A DNA stretch of 64,000 bases from contig NC_087062.1 in the NCBI RefSeq assembly GCF_963678635.1, positions 20,883,789 through 20,947,788 on the forward strand, written 5' to 3'. A model generated the notes under the pieces. The model was not told the origin of the DNA and did no database searches. It saw nothing but the letters and a program-made list of their open reading frames with translations. The DNA is from Symsagittifera roscoffensis (Eukaryota > Xenacoelomorpha > Acoela > Convolutidae). Positions 8,601 to 17,171 of the stretch are shown here, in pieces. Each line of letters opens with the position of its first letter. The stretch's first letter is position 1. The translations under genes were made by a program, and so were the position numbers.

Positions 8601-10026
8601 GCCACCCATTCTCATGACAGGGATAAAGTCAACCGGTTATAAATCCAAAAGGAGTGACCGCACTCTGACTGGAGCAACTTTAGAAATGGAAATACTCAGT
8701 CAATGTGGAGAGAGTAAAATGAGGGACTTCAAACCATCTCTCATGAATCATGGAAAAGGAAGTGTTGCAGGACAACTGACACCAGTGGAATACAACCGAC
8801 TAACAGTGTCGGAGACAGTGTCGATAGATGAACCCACCGGTGGATACATGGAGATGTTGGAATACCGGAACTCGGCTAGAGGGTATGTAATGGCCCTGGA
8901 AGACGAAAAAGCCATGGAGGGTTATCTGGGAATGATGTTGCAAGGCACCACCCTCAAGCAGAAGGCGTATGGAACTTTGGCGTCGTCTGACGTAGAGGCG
9001 GAGACGATCGAGCAGTTAGTGAGCCTTCCATGGAAAGCAGTAGTATTGAGGTATTTCGAAGAAGAAATGAGGACTACGCCAAGAATACATGCTCTCGTGG
9101 CAGTACCTTACGTAAGGACAGAATTACAACTCAGGCTCGCCTGGTGCATGATGGGACTGACTCGCGAAGAATATGATTCAGAAGAAAGGAAGAGATCAAA
9201 GGAGGAAAAAGTTTTCCTTATGACGAATCTGAGGGATCTGATAGTCCAGGAGGGAGCAGCAGTAGCGTGTGCAAAGCGGAGAGACGCTCTCTGTTTCATT
9301 AGATTCCTGGTAGAGCAGATCTCAGTACCTGCATTAAGCACTTGTGTTAAAATGTTGAAGGAAGGCGATGAGCGAACGAAAGCCATGTTCTTACTAGCAA
9401 TGCTGGATATGCAGCAAAGTAAACCGATGAGGGTGAACATGAAAGAACCTGAAGAATTGGAACCCATGAAAAAGATAGACGAGATCAGGAGATTCTCAAA
9501 CAAGGAGTTGAGGCTCACTAAAGAATCTATGGGAGCATTGCCGAAATCCAGTGAATACTGTGGACCGATCAAGAAGAAGTCATATAGCTATGTGTCCGGG
9601 ATTATAGGGATAGCATACAATCCTTTCCTGAGTGAAGACATACGCGATTGCTTCTTTGATTATGAGCAGGCGGTGTTACTAAGATTCTGGACGTCCAGAA
9701 TTGTGACGACTAAGAGCGTTAACAATCCACAGGCCAAATTGGGATTGGTCTTGGAAGAAGAGGTGACTGCACCTTCAGTACCAAAATCCGACAAGAGAGT
9801 GGAATTTGGGTTGGGATTCTCAGATGAATTACTGAGAACGAGCTTGATGGCAGTGTGGGAATTGATGAAGCCATCATGGTGTCCTAGTCCCAACGCTGAC
9901 TCAATGACGTGCTACAAGACACGGAAACCGAAAGTGCGGAGTCAGTGTTACAGGAGGAGGAAATGGAGCATTGACGAATGGTCGAGAAAACAAGAGGCAG
10001 CAAGAAAGAAAATTAGAAGAATTTAG
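2677..10026 (+). CDS. Giant 2449-aa third ORF of the retrotransposon with an SGNH-hydrolase domain
   Basis: One uninterrupted 7.35 kb frame starting at ATG 2677. Order of parts by residue: conserved N-terminal block (PTEVLLM near 60); coiled coil about 165-225 (EDRDMWRKLFEDCNKK and onward); SGNH/GDSL-type esterase domain about 400-590 with GDS (Ser 411), a block II Gly (AFGGAT), GAND (Asn 460) and DGIH (Asp 554, His 557); a second domain with an NSEF motif near 868 and GINDHLH (Asn 922, Asp 923); a block YGPAVTFAFPD near 1381; an acidic low-complexity stretch about 1650-1770; and a C-terminal block GIAYNPFL near 2310. No signal peptide or membrane segment is evident. Known SGNH enzymes cleave esters of lipids or acetylated sugars; the substrate here is unknown. 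It lies between pol and a probable 3' LTR, the usual env position. Copy 2 keeps the same blocks. Regulation is not visible. Its coding strand is purine-rich and less AT-rich than its flanks. Confidence 0.9.
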   Translation: MDNFNLDELMDLAEAYVGPMVDAIYRRLIERDFALEDPEVVMLLTALINILGHDNRGDRPTEVLLMAAYGERGVLDRPNMRVMRWRNGALSGSDLANEPGLGSSRTYQPGEMPMPSKPKPGLTRMHREMNSEATSSGSPLRAAVPPKGAKVTQKVQTNQTIQDLDEMNDQLRSTKKELDDMTKTMLAMEEDRDMWRKLFEDCNKKQGQEIERLRQEYKERSKQAALTTSIEKVIPARDIPRGQSPMELLTPREMSQTTETRLPAETNRVTIPDPSDTLGDPVVEQTVRKLIETAGRLVANKNAPGSGVTAPYGTIDDTGRVQLSQTVIRQGMSNVTPLMGNSRIPERKVRKMPAKKVSRVIDVQKNNQLKYNFTGVPETDPRACFNRATWSPAVNLQQPPLGTSHLILGDSLVRVLSNLKTSWVTTVMAFGGATIAQLYRMVELMNPGKIPNVMILVGANDISRGSDEQEALWESMMVCLFTTLWQKFSCAVLTVCTVPMNARSLTASGRRHNEGVMRWNNILRNLANRNAGRMILMDIELELRAMDQARLTTDGIHFDSVEGQAWLNRVFQERLDELEAELFDTGVLKEEGTVSDTVITTFVPPNLETRLGTVPAVTNYRQQSSGEPCRITDVQDRLGEAPMRRTIHPRKRIGPVNQPIEEVAGTSRSDTRSETTSTSREERPSRGSLMWSRSIPSLWHIYKDELMKLDLQRVSFIEDARRMLNGATLSVSRLYSITGVDWLIAASINFSSTTALRFADLEGLPSNNTIGPVNARPLQDVRLNHDERNCEERPGRFLTARAPIGQHVKIFRQLTTPPGHVKERVYPKLVNQDGDAQRYGGLTAIKKVETIFAAYDKAEMRKAKIMVVANSEFVYTSKSLFWPDVIMLAAVDLDLLQSVSLAIGVQRQTEMNPITIVFAGINDHLHSRGFLSRLRDPATAENAVWPAIKDILESMGEVVDATKEGSFNKVTLRVVFALSPGYAYLPDGLKFVYAMVPLLSEGKYDVIISAPNRMIEMENLRPLKAELPAVWSDISNAMRGFKDHALHMLVLDEVLGLELSNFSRQLKLKPGIDDDHRVITAMSNDLWFRAMEVASEDTRRKNSLETRAHLEAMVLRTKPEANQWLHLNPRVAALGADAFQQGPVMITKIHAYLLKEVNLAENAGEKTAEFVNRMCQITLETFWTQEVKGQEGFERTDSMLEGLGAGWTASFLAKVYPKVSHYLIKEFLQAVVKVSIVELIALFVTFGAENFVKGPVILLTDGIQSLRLDGLLTLIAITHGNLGGLMKLARCPEQMKERVRNLDMKKSTDSWNKIRDLRHTLIQYLLQQNRFGTGEDETIEREEDVRRHVGGMPLLTDLSLAMRIDPLALIRGVTEFVTVIYGPAVTFAFPDVKVEAYRRSVLHLNLISAVDGSTLNWCEQHALRELMSEDLLFAKISEPEMTVINFDDHFCDRMGEVERGHIEVFPKLWNLRPYDKTNGEMTRVPHLTAAYHKVREETKDWGDYKKLPEAIPEFPLIRRMLLGAVSVVQTPMLRAFETNERRVGNFSATMDPYFVGRNAAVLQYTRFAYTDQATRRRISNAATPKPEGFDEEWRGLGLAPMRMRGRTELPEASVILTSVRKEMKAAGVLQTRIFLAPFGCEEIKVVHGEEEDKSAGTLLIPRFQEEADNDKQGASNSNRDKSEGDDGQGGNRQTEEPMQQDQAGGEDDRASTGGTSSLDFNIFSDLENNADTLETTEPADEGISTLEPPSAFEEMKRNLPESSSPGNTRNNDQRILMESPRRRRIEASARVPFLGTLPEEEWEVHHRDHESRTGCKLDRVAFMEEVWTMIQSYGTQSILKTGLNQPLMREVLNKLDECEGRLSELLIDSATDESEANSPIKMTPQDDEGEVVYLSRTRRGTMRSKMVIDKINAMKMKLGSRVMPRRIGKTKVDSEISMKAGNSAKRKRVEEVMDLGQGDYQLSGTDRILSDIAMVPPILMTGIKSTGYKSKRSDRTLTGATLEMEILSQCGESKMRDFKPSLMNHGKGSVAGQLTPVEYNRLTVSETVSIDEPTGGYMEMLEYRNSARGYVMALEDEKAMEGYLGMMLQGTTLKQKAYGTLASSDVEAETIEQLVSLPWKAVVLRYFEEEMRTTPRIHALVAVPYVRTELQLRLAWCMMGLTREEYDSEERKRSKEEKVFLMTNLRDLIVQEGAAVACAKRRDALCFIRFLVEQISVPALSTCVKMLKEGDERTKAMFLLAMLDMQQSKPMRVNMKEPEELEPMKKIDEIRRFSNKELRLTKESMGALPKSSEYCGPIKKKSYSYVSGIIGIAYNPFLSEDIRDCFFDYEQAVLLRFWTSRIVTTKSVNNPQAKLGLVLEEEVTAPSVPKSDKRVEFGLGFSDELLRTSLMAVWELMKPSWCPSPNADSMTCYKTRKPKVRSQCYRRRKWSIDEWSRKQEAARKKIRRI

Positions 10027-10793
10027 AAGTTTTAGAACTTCTAAACGACGAAAAAAGAAGAGAACAAAGGGATGAAGAAGAAAAGTTAAAACTCAGAATT
10101 GTTTTATGTGTGTGAAAAACTCAAGTGAGAAACCAAGCAACCAAGTTGTAATTGAAAACTGAAACATTTAGTTGAGTTTTGAAATTGTTGCATTTATAAA
10201 TTTGCATTTTGGTTTTAGTTGAAGTGGCTTTAGAGACACTCACTTATTATTTATTTAGAAAGGCTTGAGGGAAGAGTATATTTAAATATTCCAGCCTGCA
10301 TGATTGTTTTTAATCATTTAGGAAGACTGATCACTTTGTGGTGACATGAAAAACTTGAGTAGCTTCTTGAGGAGGGAGGTTGTTGCATTGTTCCTTCTAA
10401 CCACAAAGTTTCTTAGTTTTAATATTCAGGGCAATAAACAAGCAAGATTTCCGAAGGGAAGGAGCATAGTAGGATAATTTTAGCTTGTTGGTTGGCAGGA
10501 CTGTCCTGCAAGCCAACATATTTTAAATCTAGGAGAAAAAGTTTCAATCGGGACATTGACACTGGAAGTCAGAAAATATGTTTTATCTTAAGTCATATCC
10601 TCAATGTGCAGATTAATGAAAGAATTTGGAGGCTATAGTGATGTAGTATGATGCCATTTATATTCTGCAGTGAGTCGATGTGACGTGGATAGAGGTGATT
10701 TCGTGCATTTTGTAAATTTTGTTCGATGACACTGTAACCATTTAGAACATTGCGCGATTCAATGAGGACATTGACCGGACTGTCCGGGGAGTA
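10027..10793 (+). other. 3' untranslated stretch of element 1
   Basis: AT-rich, no coding signal. It ends in a short purine-rich run (GGGGAG) directly before the proposed LTR, which could be the polypurine tract for plus-strand priming. Confidence 0.5.
10433..10438 (+). terminator. Possible poly(A) signal AATAAA
   Basis: The first AATAAA after the giant ORF, about 410 bases past its stop. It may serve an ORF3 transcript; for full-length retroelement RNA the signal should lie in the LTR. Confidence 0.35.
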
Positions 10794-11714
10794 TGTGACA
10801 TTCGACCAGAATGGCCAAAATGCAATTTATGCAGGATTCGAATTTTGAGCAGTAAGCCTTCCGAGTTGATGATTTCGAAGGATTAGCGATGTTATTGGAA
10901 CGTTTAGTCAAACGGTGAGGGCTAGAATATTCTAGTATTTTAAATTTTCAAAAATTCGAATGATGACGTCACATTTCTGAGAAATGCTGAAACGGCCATT
11001 TTAACAAAAAGCGAGTGAAAAACAGAACAACTTTATCTGTGATTGCGAACAGAACGAAAATCGAGATTAAAGAAAAACGACAACGAACTACAATAGCAGA
11101 GAACGTTCCAAGTTGCAACTATTGTGCTGCTACAATAGTTGCAAGGCCGTTGCCAACAACGGTGAAGGGTGAGAACCAGCCTTCCGGATTGGCGTAAAAT
11201 TGAACTTGAGGAGCTTGATTCACTGGATTCAAGAATCCGGAAGGGTTTCGGGACTGGAACTTTTAGCCTTTTATATAAACTTTTAGCTTCTTGTCATGTC
11301 CTGAATTGAATTTAATTAACAACTGGATTCATTTTGATAAGGATGAGAAGCTAGGAGTTGGGGGGAAAGGGTTGATCCATCTTCGATGGAGATGATGGTT
11401 TTTATCTACTGAACAAAAACAATAGTAATATAATAAGTAGTAGCCCTGTTTTTAGGAGTGACCTCGTGGTCTGGGGATACAGAGACCCAGCCATGAGCTC
11501 ACTATTTTTGCATGTAATTCAGTTAATTTGAGCGTTCTGGTCGAAGCCGGAGAACAGTAACGTTTTTGTCGACCCGATGTAAGAAAGACCACCGAAAAGT
11601 ACTGGCTTGGTAGAGACGGTGAAAAACATGCAAAGCTCTGTTTAGACGCTAGCCAGTCGTCTTAAGACTTAGTTTTGTTATCCGTCGATATGTATCTTCC
11701 GGGCGAATGTTACA
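10794..11714 (+). repeat. Probable 3' LTR of element 1 (921 bp)
   Basis: The segment begins TGTGACATTCG and ends CGAATGTTACA, an 11-base terminal inverted repeat with one mismatch and the TG...CA ends expected of LTRs. It carries a TATA-like box at 11272. Its 3' half (about 11295-11714) reappears in reverse orientation at 12445-12862 and 18570-18985, the second of these lying 3' of the giant ORF of copy 2. The matching 5' LTR would be left of the window, so identity cannot be tested here. Confidence 0.55.
11272..11279 (+). promoter_or_regulatory. TATA-like box in the LTR
   Basis: TATATAAA about 440 bases before the LTR end, a plausible place for the U3/R boundary of an LTR promoter. Confidence 0.4.
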
Positions 11715-11928
11715 TCTAGGGCTGAAGTTAACAGACAGTCAATTGAGAATTGCCGTCGCCACTCGTTTAGGCAGTCCAGTCTGTGCCACACACCGTTGTG
11801 TTTGTGGCTCGACTGTAGACAATTCAGGCCTTCATGGTCTTTCATGCCGGAAAAGTGCTGGCCGGCACGCCAGACACACAATGGTCAACAACATTATCAA
11901 ACGAACATTGGCCCTAGCGGGTTTGGCC
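11707..11928 (+). pseudogene. Fragment of a non-LTR retrotransposon C-terminus (zinc-knuckle region)
   Basis: The frame reads LGLKLTDSQLRIAVATRLG, then HRCVCGSTVDNSGLHGLSC, then SAGRHARH and a helix ending LALAGL. The CxCG...GLHGLSC...SAGRxxRH signature is the zinc-binding segment that precedes the endonuclease-like end of many animal non-LTR retrotransposon polyproteins. The following KRPDG-type catalytic part is missing because the 4.2 kb duplicated block begins at 11928. Only about 70 residues remain, so this is a relic. It directly follows the proposed LTR end and may be the older repeat into which element 1 inserted. Confidence 0.55.
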
Positions 11929-12444
11929 ACAATTGATCTTCGCACCTCCTTAGCAGATATAGATAACCCATCGAACGGAATTGAGTCAAACTTTAATTGA
12001 CTCTTGAACTTGAAGAAGATCTGTGCAGGCATATCTTCTGTAAAATAGAAGTGTACAAAAAAAATAACAATTGATGAGTTGTAACTCGAAAACGTTCCAA
12101 TAAACATTCAAAAAACATGCTCTAAATTTTTCTAGAACAACTTTATACACAGCAGCTGAGCTTCGCTTCACTTGCAATACAAAACCAGAAAGCAGCTAAG
12201 TCGGCGAAAAATCAAAAACAAATTCGAAAATGTCGAATAAACTAAACCTACCAAAACAATCAGGCTAGTATTGAAAAAGAAACGTGCCAAGACAATAGGT
12301 GAGGCACTTCTATGATATTATGAGTTCGCAGTTCAGAGAGATGTCTCAGAAAATTTTGATCAGAAATATTTTCGTTATTTCTGATCCCTTCGACCATAAT
12401 GCCCTCGAAGTCTATGACATTCGACCAGAATGGCGCCAAAATGC

Positions 12445-12862
12445 TGTAACATTCGCCCGGAAGTACATATCGACGGTAAATAAAGCTAGGTTGTAAAACG
12501 ACTGGCTAGCATGTAAACACAACTCTACATGCTTTTAACCGTCTCTACCAAAGCCAGTTCTTTGTGTGGTCCTTTTAACATCGGGTCGACAAAATTGTTA
12601 CTGTTTTGGGCTTCGGTCAGAACGCTCAGATTAACTTAGTTACATGCAAAATAGTGAGCTCATGGTTGGGTTTCAGTATCCCCAGACCATGAGGTCACTC
12701 CTAAAACCAGGGCTACTACTTATTTATTATATTACTTTTGTTTTAGTTCAGTAGATAAAAATCATCATTCCCATCGGAGTTGGATCAACCCTTTCCCTCA
12801 ACTCCTAGCTTCTCATCATCTGAAAACGAATTTAGATGTTATTAATTCAATCAGGACATTCC
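12445..12862 (-). repeat. LTR-like sequence in inverted orientation (duplication copy a)
   Basis: Reverse complement of the 3' half of the proposed LTR at about 11295-11714, ending (on the minus strand) in the same GAATGTTACA. With 11295-11714 it forms an inverted repeat with arms of about 420 bases and a loop of about 730 bases. Confidence 0.6.
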
Positions 12863-13599
12863 AGGATTGTAACAGTCGCCTACTTAAGTGACAAATGAGG
12901 TTAAAGAAAAATAGGCCCTATAACCATTGGCCCAAGAGTCAGGGACACTATCTCTTGTGTTCTTCTACCTCAAGCGGTCGGAGCGAATTCGGTTCACTTG
13001 CGACATGAGACTAAAACCCGCATTACAGCTTAAAGGCCACTAGCAAAATACCCCCCCCCCCCACTCTAGAAAAATAGAACGCTCCCATACTCAGGTCTCA
13101 AAATACCTAAAATACACGAATGCTGTTAAAAACAGGGTCGGAACCTTATGTATAGCTACTTTTTATTAGAAAGTGGACCTTTCATCTATTTCAGATGGAT
13201 CAACCTAAAAACTCTCCCTAACTGAACATAACAACATAAAACACACTCAAGAAAAATAAATTAGGTACTCACATACCGACACGACTTCTAGAATTGAGTA
13301 ACTAAACTATAAAGCAGCTCTAGAATTGATTGGGTAATTAAGTTTAACTCGAGAAGTTAGAAATAAATAAGTTTTAAATCAAGAAACAAGTTTTTGATCT
13401 GGACCACTGGGCAGCTTCAGCTGTCCACCTTTCCACAGAAGGTCCACTATAAATTATTTCTTCTCCAATCGCGATCACCTTCTGGCTTCTGCCAAGGATA
13501 AGACAGCTCTACTCTCGTTCGAATTATGTATTGGATATTGCGTGTCATCGTCTGTCAGTGAGACCCCAGAAAGTTAAGTGCGTCTCAAGCAGGGATTGC
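12863..13599. other. Non-coding stretch, remainder of LTR/3' UTR of the copy 2 type
   Basis: No coding signal. It holds a poly-C run near 13051. It probably includes the rest of the diverged LTR on the minus strand, whose outer end I could not place. The same sequence recurs at 18986-19723. Confidence 0.4.
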
Positions 13600-14035
13600 A
13601 ATATATTGAATGATCAGATATTGAATATTGAGACGATGTCAATATTGAATTTTTAATATTGAGATATTGAAGGCTAGATATTGATATTGATATTGATTTT
13701 TTTGTAGATATTGAGAAAAACGGATTTTGTATCATTGCTTGAAACGTGACGTTTTAACACATACACATAAAACAAATGGTGATAAAAAGCTTCTGAAATG
13801 TGAAAGAGCCTCATTTGCAAAAAAACTAAACAAATTTAATTATATATTTCGAAATTCAATATTGAATTTGGTCTCTGGTATCTTAAAGTAGAGATAATAT
13901 TGAGATATTGAGCTTTTAGATATTGATATTGATATTGATATTCAAATTTCATCCTATTTGATATTGATATTGATATTGAATGGAAGATATTGATATTGAG
14001 CTCAATATATTGATATTGTATTGAAATCCCTGGTC
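13600..14035. repeat. ATATTG-rich satellite (copy a)
   Basis: Many irregular tandem hexamers ATATTG/GATATT in two blocks separated by about 150 bases of ordinary AT-rich sequence. Repeated in copy b at 19724-20157. Confidence 0.9.
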
Positions 14036-14396
14036 TCAAGATTCAGTGCCAGTGGTCATTTACAGAATTTTGCAGCAGATTTGGCTTGATCTACACCCCA
14101 GAATTCACAACCATGCAAAATTGTCACATTATCGCTAAACAGCAATCAAAACCTGCATACACTTGCACCCTGATTTTCCGCTTTGTAAGCTAATGATAAA
14201 AATTTCTTTTGTTTTACCCCTTCAGAAAATTGTCATGCAGCATTTTGATTTATGATGTAGATATAATATACTAGTAACAAGAATTTTTTAAATTAAAATA
14301 TCATTTCCGTGCCCTCAGATTACATCTGAGTTCACACTCAAGCCCTTTTTTCTTTCCCCCGCTCACGAGTCAAGAACCAATCCCTGAACACTCTCT
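14036..14396. other. Non-coding stretch of the duplicated block
   Basis: No gene seen; 3' flank of the relic reading frame on the minus strand. Same content at 20158-20522. Confidence 0.5.
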
Positions 14397-16157
14397 TCAG
14401 CTCGTGCACCTTGTTTTCGAAGTACTGGATCCTGACACACTCGACATCGTAATCTGCCTTGCCAGTTCTTCTTCGTCATCGGAACTGATTACGATCTCTT
14501 CCCATGCCTTCAGCTGTTCGTAGGCCCGCATCCACTCCTTTTGCTCTTGTAGCCTTTTCGCTTGATTCGGCAGACCCTTCACTTTAGATTCCCTATTCAA
14601 GCAAAAGGAATTGTGCAAACTAAGGCTCACGTTCTTCGCCAAGTCCTCCTCAAATATCGATTCCCTCACTTTGATGTTATCTCAAGACACTCTACCAACT
14701 TTTTTCCAACCCGTGGTTATCGCATTGCGATGGGTTAGCAAGGGTCTCTTGAAAGCTTCCGGCTCTATCTCGGCCAGGAACTGTCGATACTCTTTCTGAT
14801 GCTTCTTCATGTGATGCTTGCTCACCGTGTACAACCAAGACGTCAACGTCGCTCGAAACCATGGAAAGAATCTTATGCGATTCTACAAGTGCCTCACCTC
14901 AATGGGTATAGAGAATACTTTAAACGCAGTCTCAAACAACTCAAGCCTCCGGTTGTAATCAATGGCTTGTATTGATTCCGCTGTTGGTGCCGTCGACTAT
15001 CGATCTTTCGTCACGTTTTCCTCGATCCACCGCAACGCCAGCATCGAGCTCACCACGAAAAAGTGACCTTCTGCTGATGGTCGGGTAACCCGACTGACCG
15101 AATTTCTTCCACGTCCCATATCAAGCAGAGGTTCGAATGCTCCGGATACCACACTGTCGGTGCCAGGCAGTGGCATGGGCATTTCCCATGTGTCAGGTTG
15201 ATACTACGGAGGTTGCAACCTCCCGAAGCTTCCAACAGAGGTTCAAACTCCATCATTCTCTCATGTGTCACGTCATTTTCGTCCATGGCTCGGGCACTAT
15301 TCATCGCTATCTCATCGTGTTCTGTCTCTCGAAACCATTCATGTTTTCGCTTTCTAAGCTCAAGAGTTCCTCTTCCTCCCCCCAGATCTCACTCAAGTTC
15401 TCTCTTTGATCTCCTGGCACAACTCCCAGGATCTTCTTCAATAGTCCATGTGAGTGATGCGACATTCAAGCCAGGCGTACACATTTGGGTATCGAGAAGG
15501 CTTTGTCAATTGTTACCCCCTGACTGGACGCCTCCACCATCGCCATGTGTAATGGTTAGTGGCTTTTACACAGATTGGCCATTACCGATCCCACCAGAGA
15601 TTTCGCTTTCAATGGCAAACTGTAGGCTTCACTTACGGGAAACCCCATCTCAGCCTCAAGACCAATCTTCCATCCTCTGATGTGCTTCTGGACAATTTGT
15701 AACACTCCATGCCATGAATCCATGCTCAACGCCCTCACCAATTGGTGTTCGGATTATAGCATCTCCAGTGATTGCAAGCTGCACATACTCGAGAACAATC
15801 CCAATGCCGTCGCTATGTTCACAGTGGTGCTCGCATAGCATTCAGCCACTATCTGCACCTCACTTTTTTATTTCTCCGTGATGTCACCAAACCACGTGAC
15901 TAATTCCTCCTTCTGAAAAGATTGTATTCTGACGCAGGGTCGTCCGTCACAAGAACACTCTCCACCTCGACACACTAGGTCCAGACAACTACTCGGTTCC
16001 ATCTTCATCAGTAACTTGTCCAGCTAGCTCGTTGTTTCCTCCGATTACTTTCGATGAGATAGGATTAGTTTGCGCACCACGTTCAGATTCCCCAAGTCCT
16101 CATCCATCGCTGGTGACAGTCTCACTCGCTCCGTGACTTCTTCAATCAAACTCTCGT
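14397..16157 (-). pseudogene. Relic coding region, duplicated copy of 20523-22277
   Basis: Minus-strand frames joined by stops and shifts: QEQKEWMRAYEQLKAWEE followed by SSDDEEE near 14450-14560, a longer run through 14997-15182 and a run to 15842. It is the partner of the copy b relic and is cut at 16157. I do not recognise the domain; see the copy b entry. Confidence 0.5.
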
Positions 16158-16204
16158 CAATTTATTGTTTTTTGATTAAGAAAAAGTCTAGAATCTAGAA
16201 CATC

Positions 16205-16350
16205 GACAAAATCGGGCGCCAAAAGCTTTTTTCTCGAAACTTACCATCTGATACCTGTCACCGTAAAACATGGGAAATCTATTGCCTATGTTAACATATA
16301 GGATGAGGACCGGATACTCTATAGCCTATGTTAATACATGGAAGTACTCA
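16205..16350. repeat. Junction repeat containing GGGCGCCAAAA and CTTACCAT motifs (copy 1)
   Basis: Contains TCGGGCGCCAAAA, CTTACCATCTGA and GAGGACCGGATACTCTATAG. The same blocks occur at 44985-45275 and 48790-49105. In all three places it sits at or next to the edge of a retroelement fragment. Class of repeat unknown. Confidence 0.7.
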
Positions 16351-16434
16351 CGCCCCCCCCCGGGCTGAACTGCCCCAACATCTACTACTCCAAACATTTT
16401 CTGCTTGGATGTTATCAAGAGCACAGAGCAGATC

Positions 16435-17130
16435 ACCATACTGCAAATTACTAAGGGTGCAGTGCAACAGGAACATCAGGTCCACCGTCGAACATAAGTT
16501 GAAAACCAAAATTGAACACTTGCTTACCAACAACCATGAGAGCATCTCTGAACTTGAATATTTTTGCGGGATCAAAAACCTCCATTAACCAAAAGACAAA
16601 GTTGCCTTAACGAGAAATCTAAGCTACTTAGCAGAATTCCAATTTTATCAGCTAATGAAAACAAACTTGCCGGAAAAACAGATGTAGGCTAGCACAACTT
16701 AGGTCGGGGTATTCAATCCACCTTAATAGTTACCACCATAGACTGAATAACAATATACCTGACGTCTGCCCAAGTTACTATATAGGACCTCACACCACTG
16801 ATCATCCCTTTAATTGCCGGGTACACCCTATCGCACTTACCACCGACAGCCTATAGGAGAATCCCGAGGAATCTGCCAAACATCTGCATCTTATCACATA
16901 ACCCCACATAACAGAATTTGTCTCGGTTCTCGCCACTAACTATAACCTTGGCCCCTAGAACAGGTATCATTTTTGACAACCAAACCTCACTCTTGAGTGT
17001 GCTATACAGAGAGGAGGCGCCGATACCAGCACAAAGACGCTATCGCTGGGAAAGGTGGTTCCGCTTCAATGTCGGTTTTGCCGCTAGATACCCTGGTTGG
17101 AGCTGCAGTGATAGATTATACAAGACAACG
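16435..17130 (-). pseudogene. Unrecognised minus-strand coding relic
   Basis: Read on the minus strand, the region gives protein-like runs interrupted by stops and shifts: LYSTLKSEVWLSKMIPVLG, then FCYVGLCDKMQMFGRFLGIL, stop, VGGKCDRVYPAIKGMISGVR and TWADVRYIVIQSMVVTIKVD, then a further run starting MEVFDPAKIFKFRDALMVVG. The composition is richer in G and C than the flanks, and the reading frame stays mostly on one strand. I cannot assign a family. It may be an old viral or retroelement protein or a decayed host gene. It is absent from the duplicated blocks on either side. Confidence 0.35.
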
Positions 17131-17145
17131 AACAAAAACCCCTGA

Positions 17146-17171
17146 CTCTCTCTCTCTCTCTCTCTCTCTCA
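17146..17171. repeat. (CT)n microsatellite
   Basis: About 12 perfect CT dinucleotides. Confidence 0.95.

Larger units (their letters stand above)
11928..16157. repeat. 4.2 kb segmental duplication, copy a
   Basis: Near-identical to 18051-22277 at an offset of about 6.12 kb, with a few substitutions and short indels (for example a 6-base difference near 14595). Copy b continues without a break into the copy 2 giant ORF while copy a stops abruptly in it at 16157, so copy b looks like the source. Confidence 0.93.

Noticed and set aside
12299-12496. 65-codon + ORF (also 18424-18621) with VISDPFDHNALEVYDIRPEW, considered as a nucleotidyltransferase fragment
   Set aside because: It runs through the LTR-like boundary into LTR sequence, and part of it matches LTR-start DNA at 10797, so the reading frame is probably accidental.
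13051-13064. Poly-C run in the duplicated block
   Set aside because: Simple low-complexity tract; differs by a few bases between copies and has no evident role.
15198-15680. 160-codon + ORF, identical at 21318-21800
   Set aside because: Its preservation is explained by the recent duplication; it is antisense to a minus-strand relic with better protein character.
16213-16222. GGGCGCC as the complement of a tRNA-Lys primer-binding site
   Set aside because: Only about ten bases fit, the orientation and distance from any gag are wrong, and the motif recurs within one repeat.
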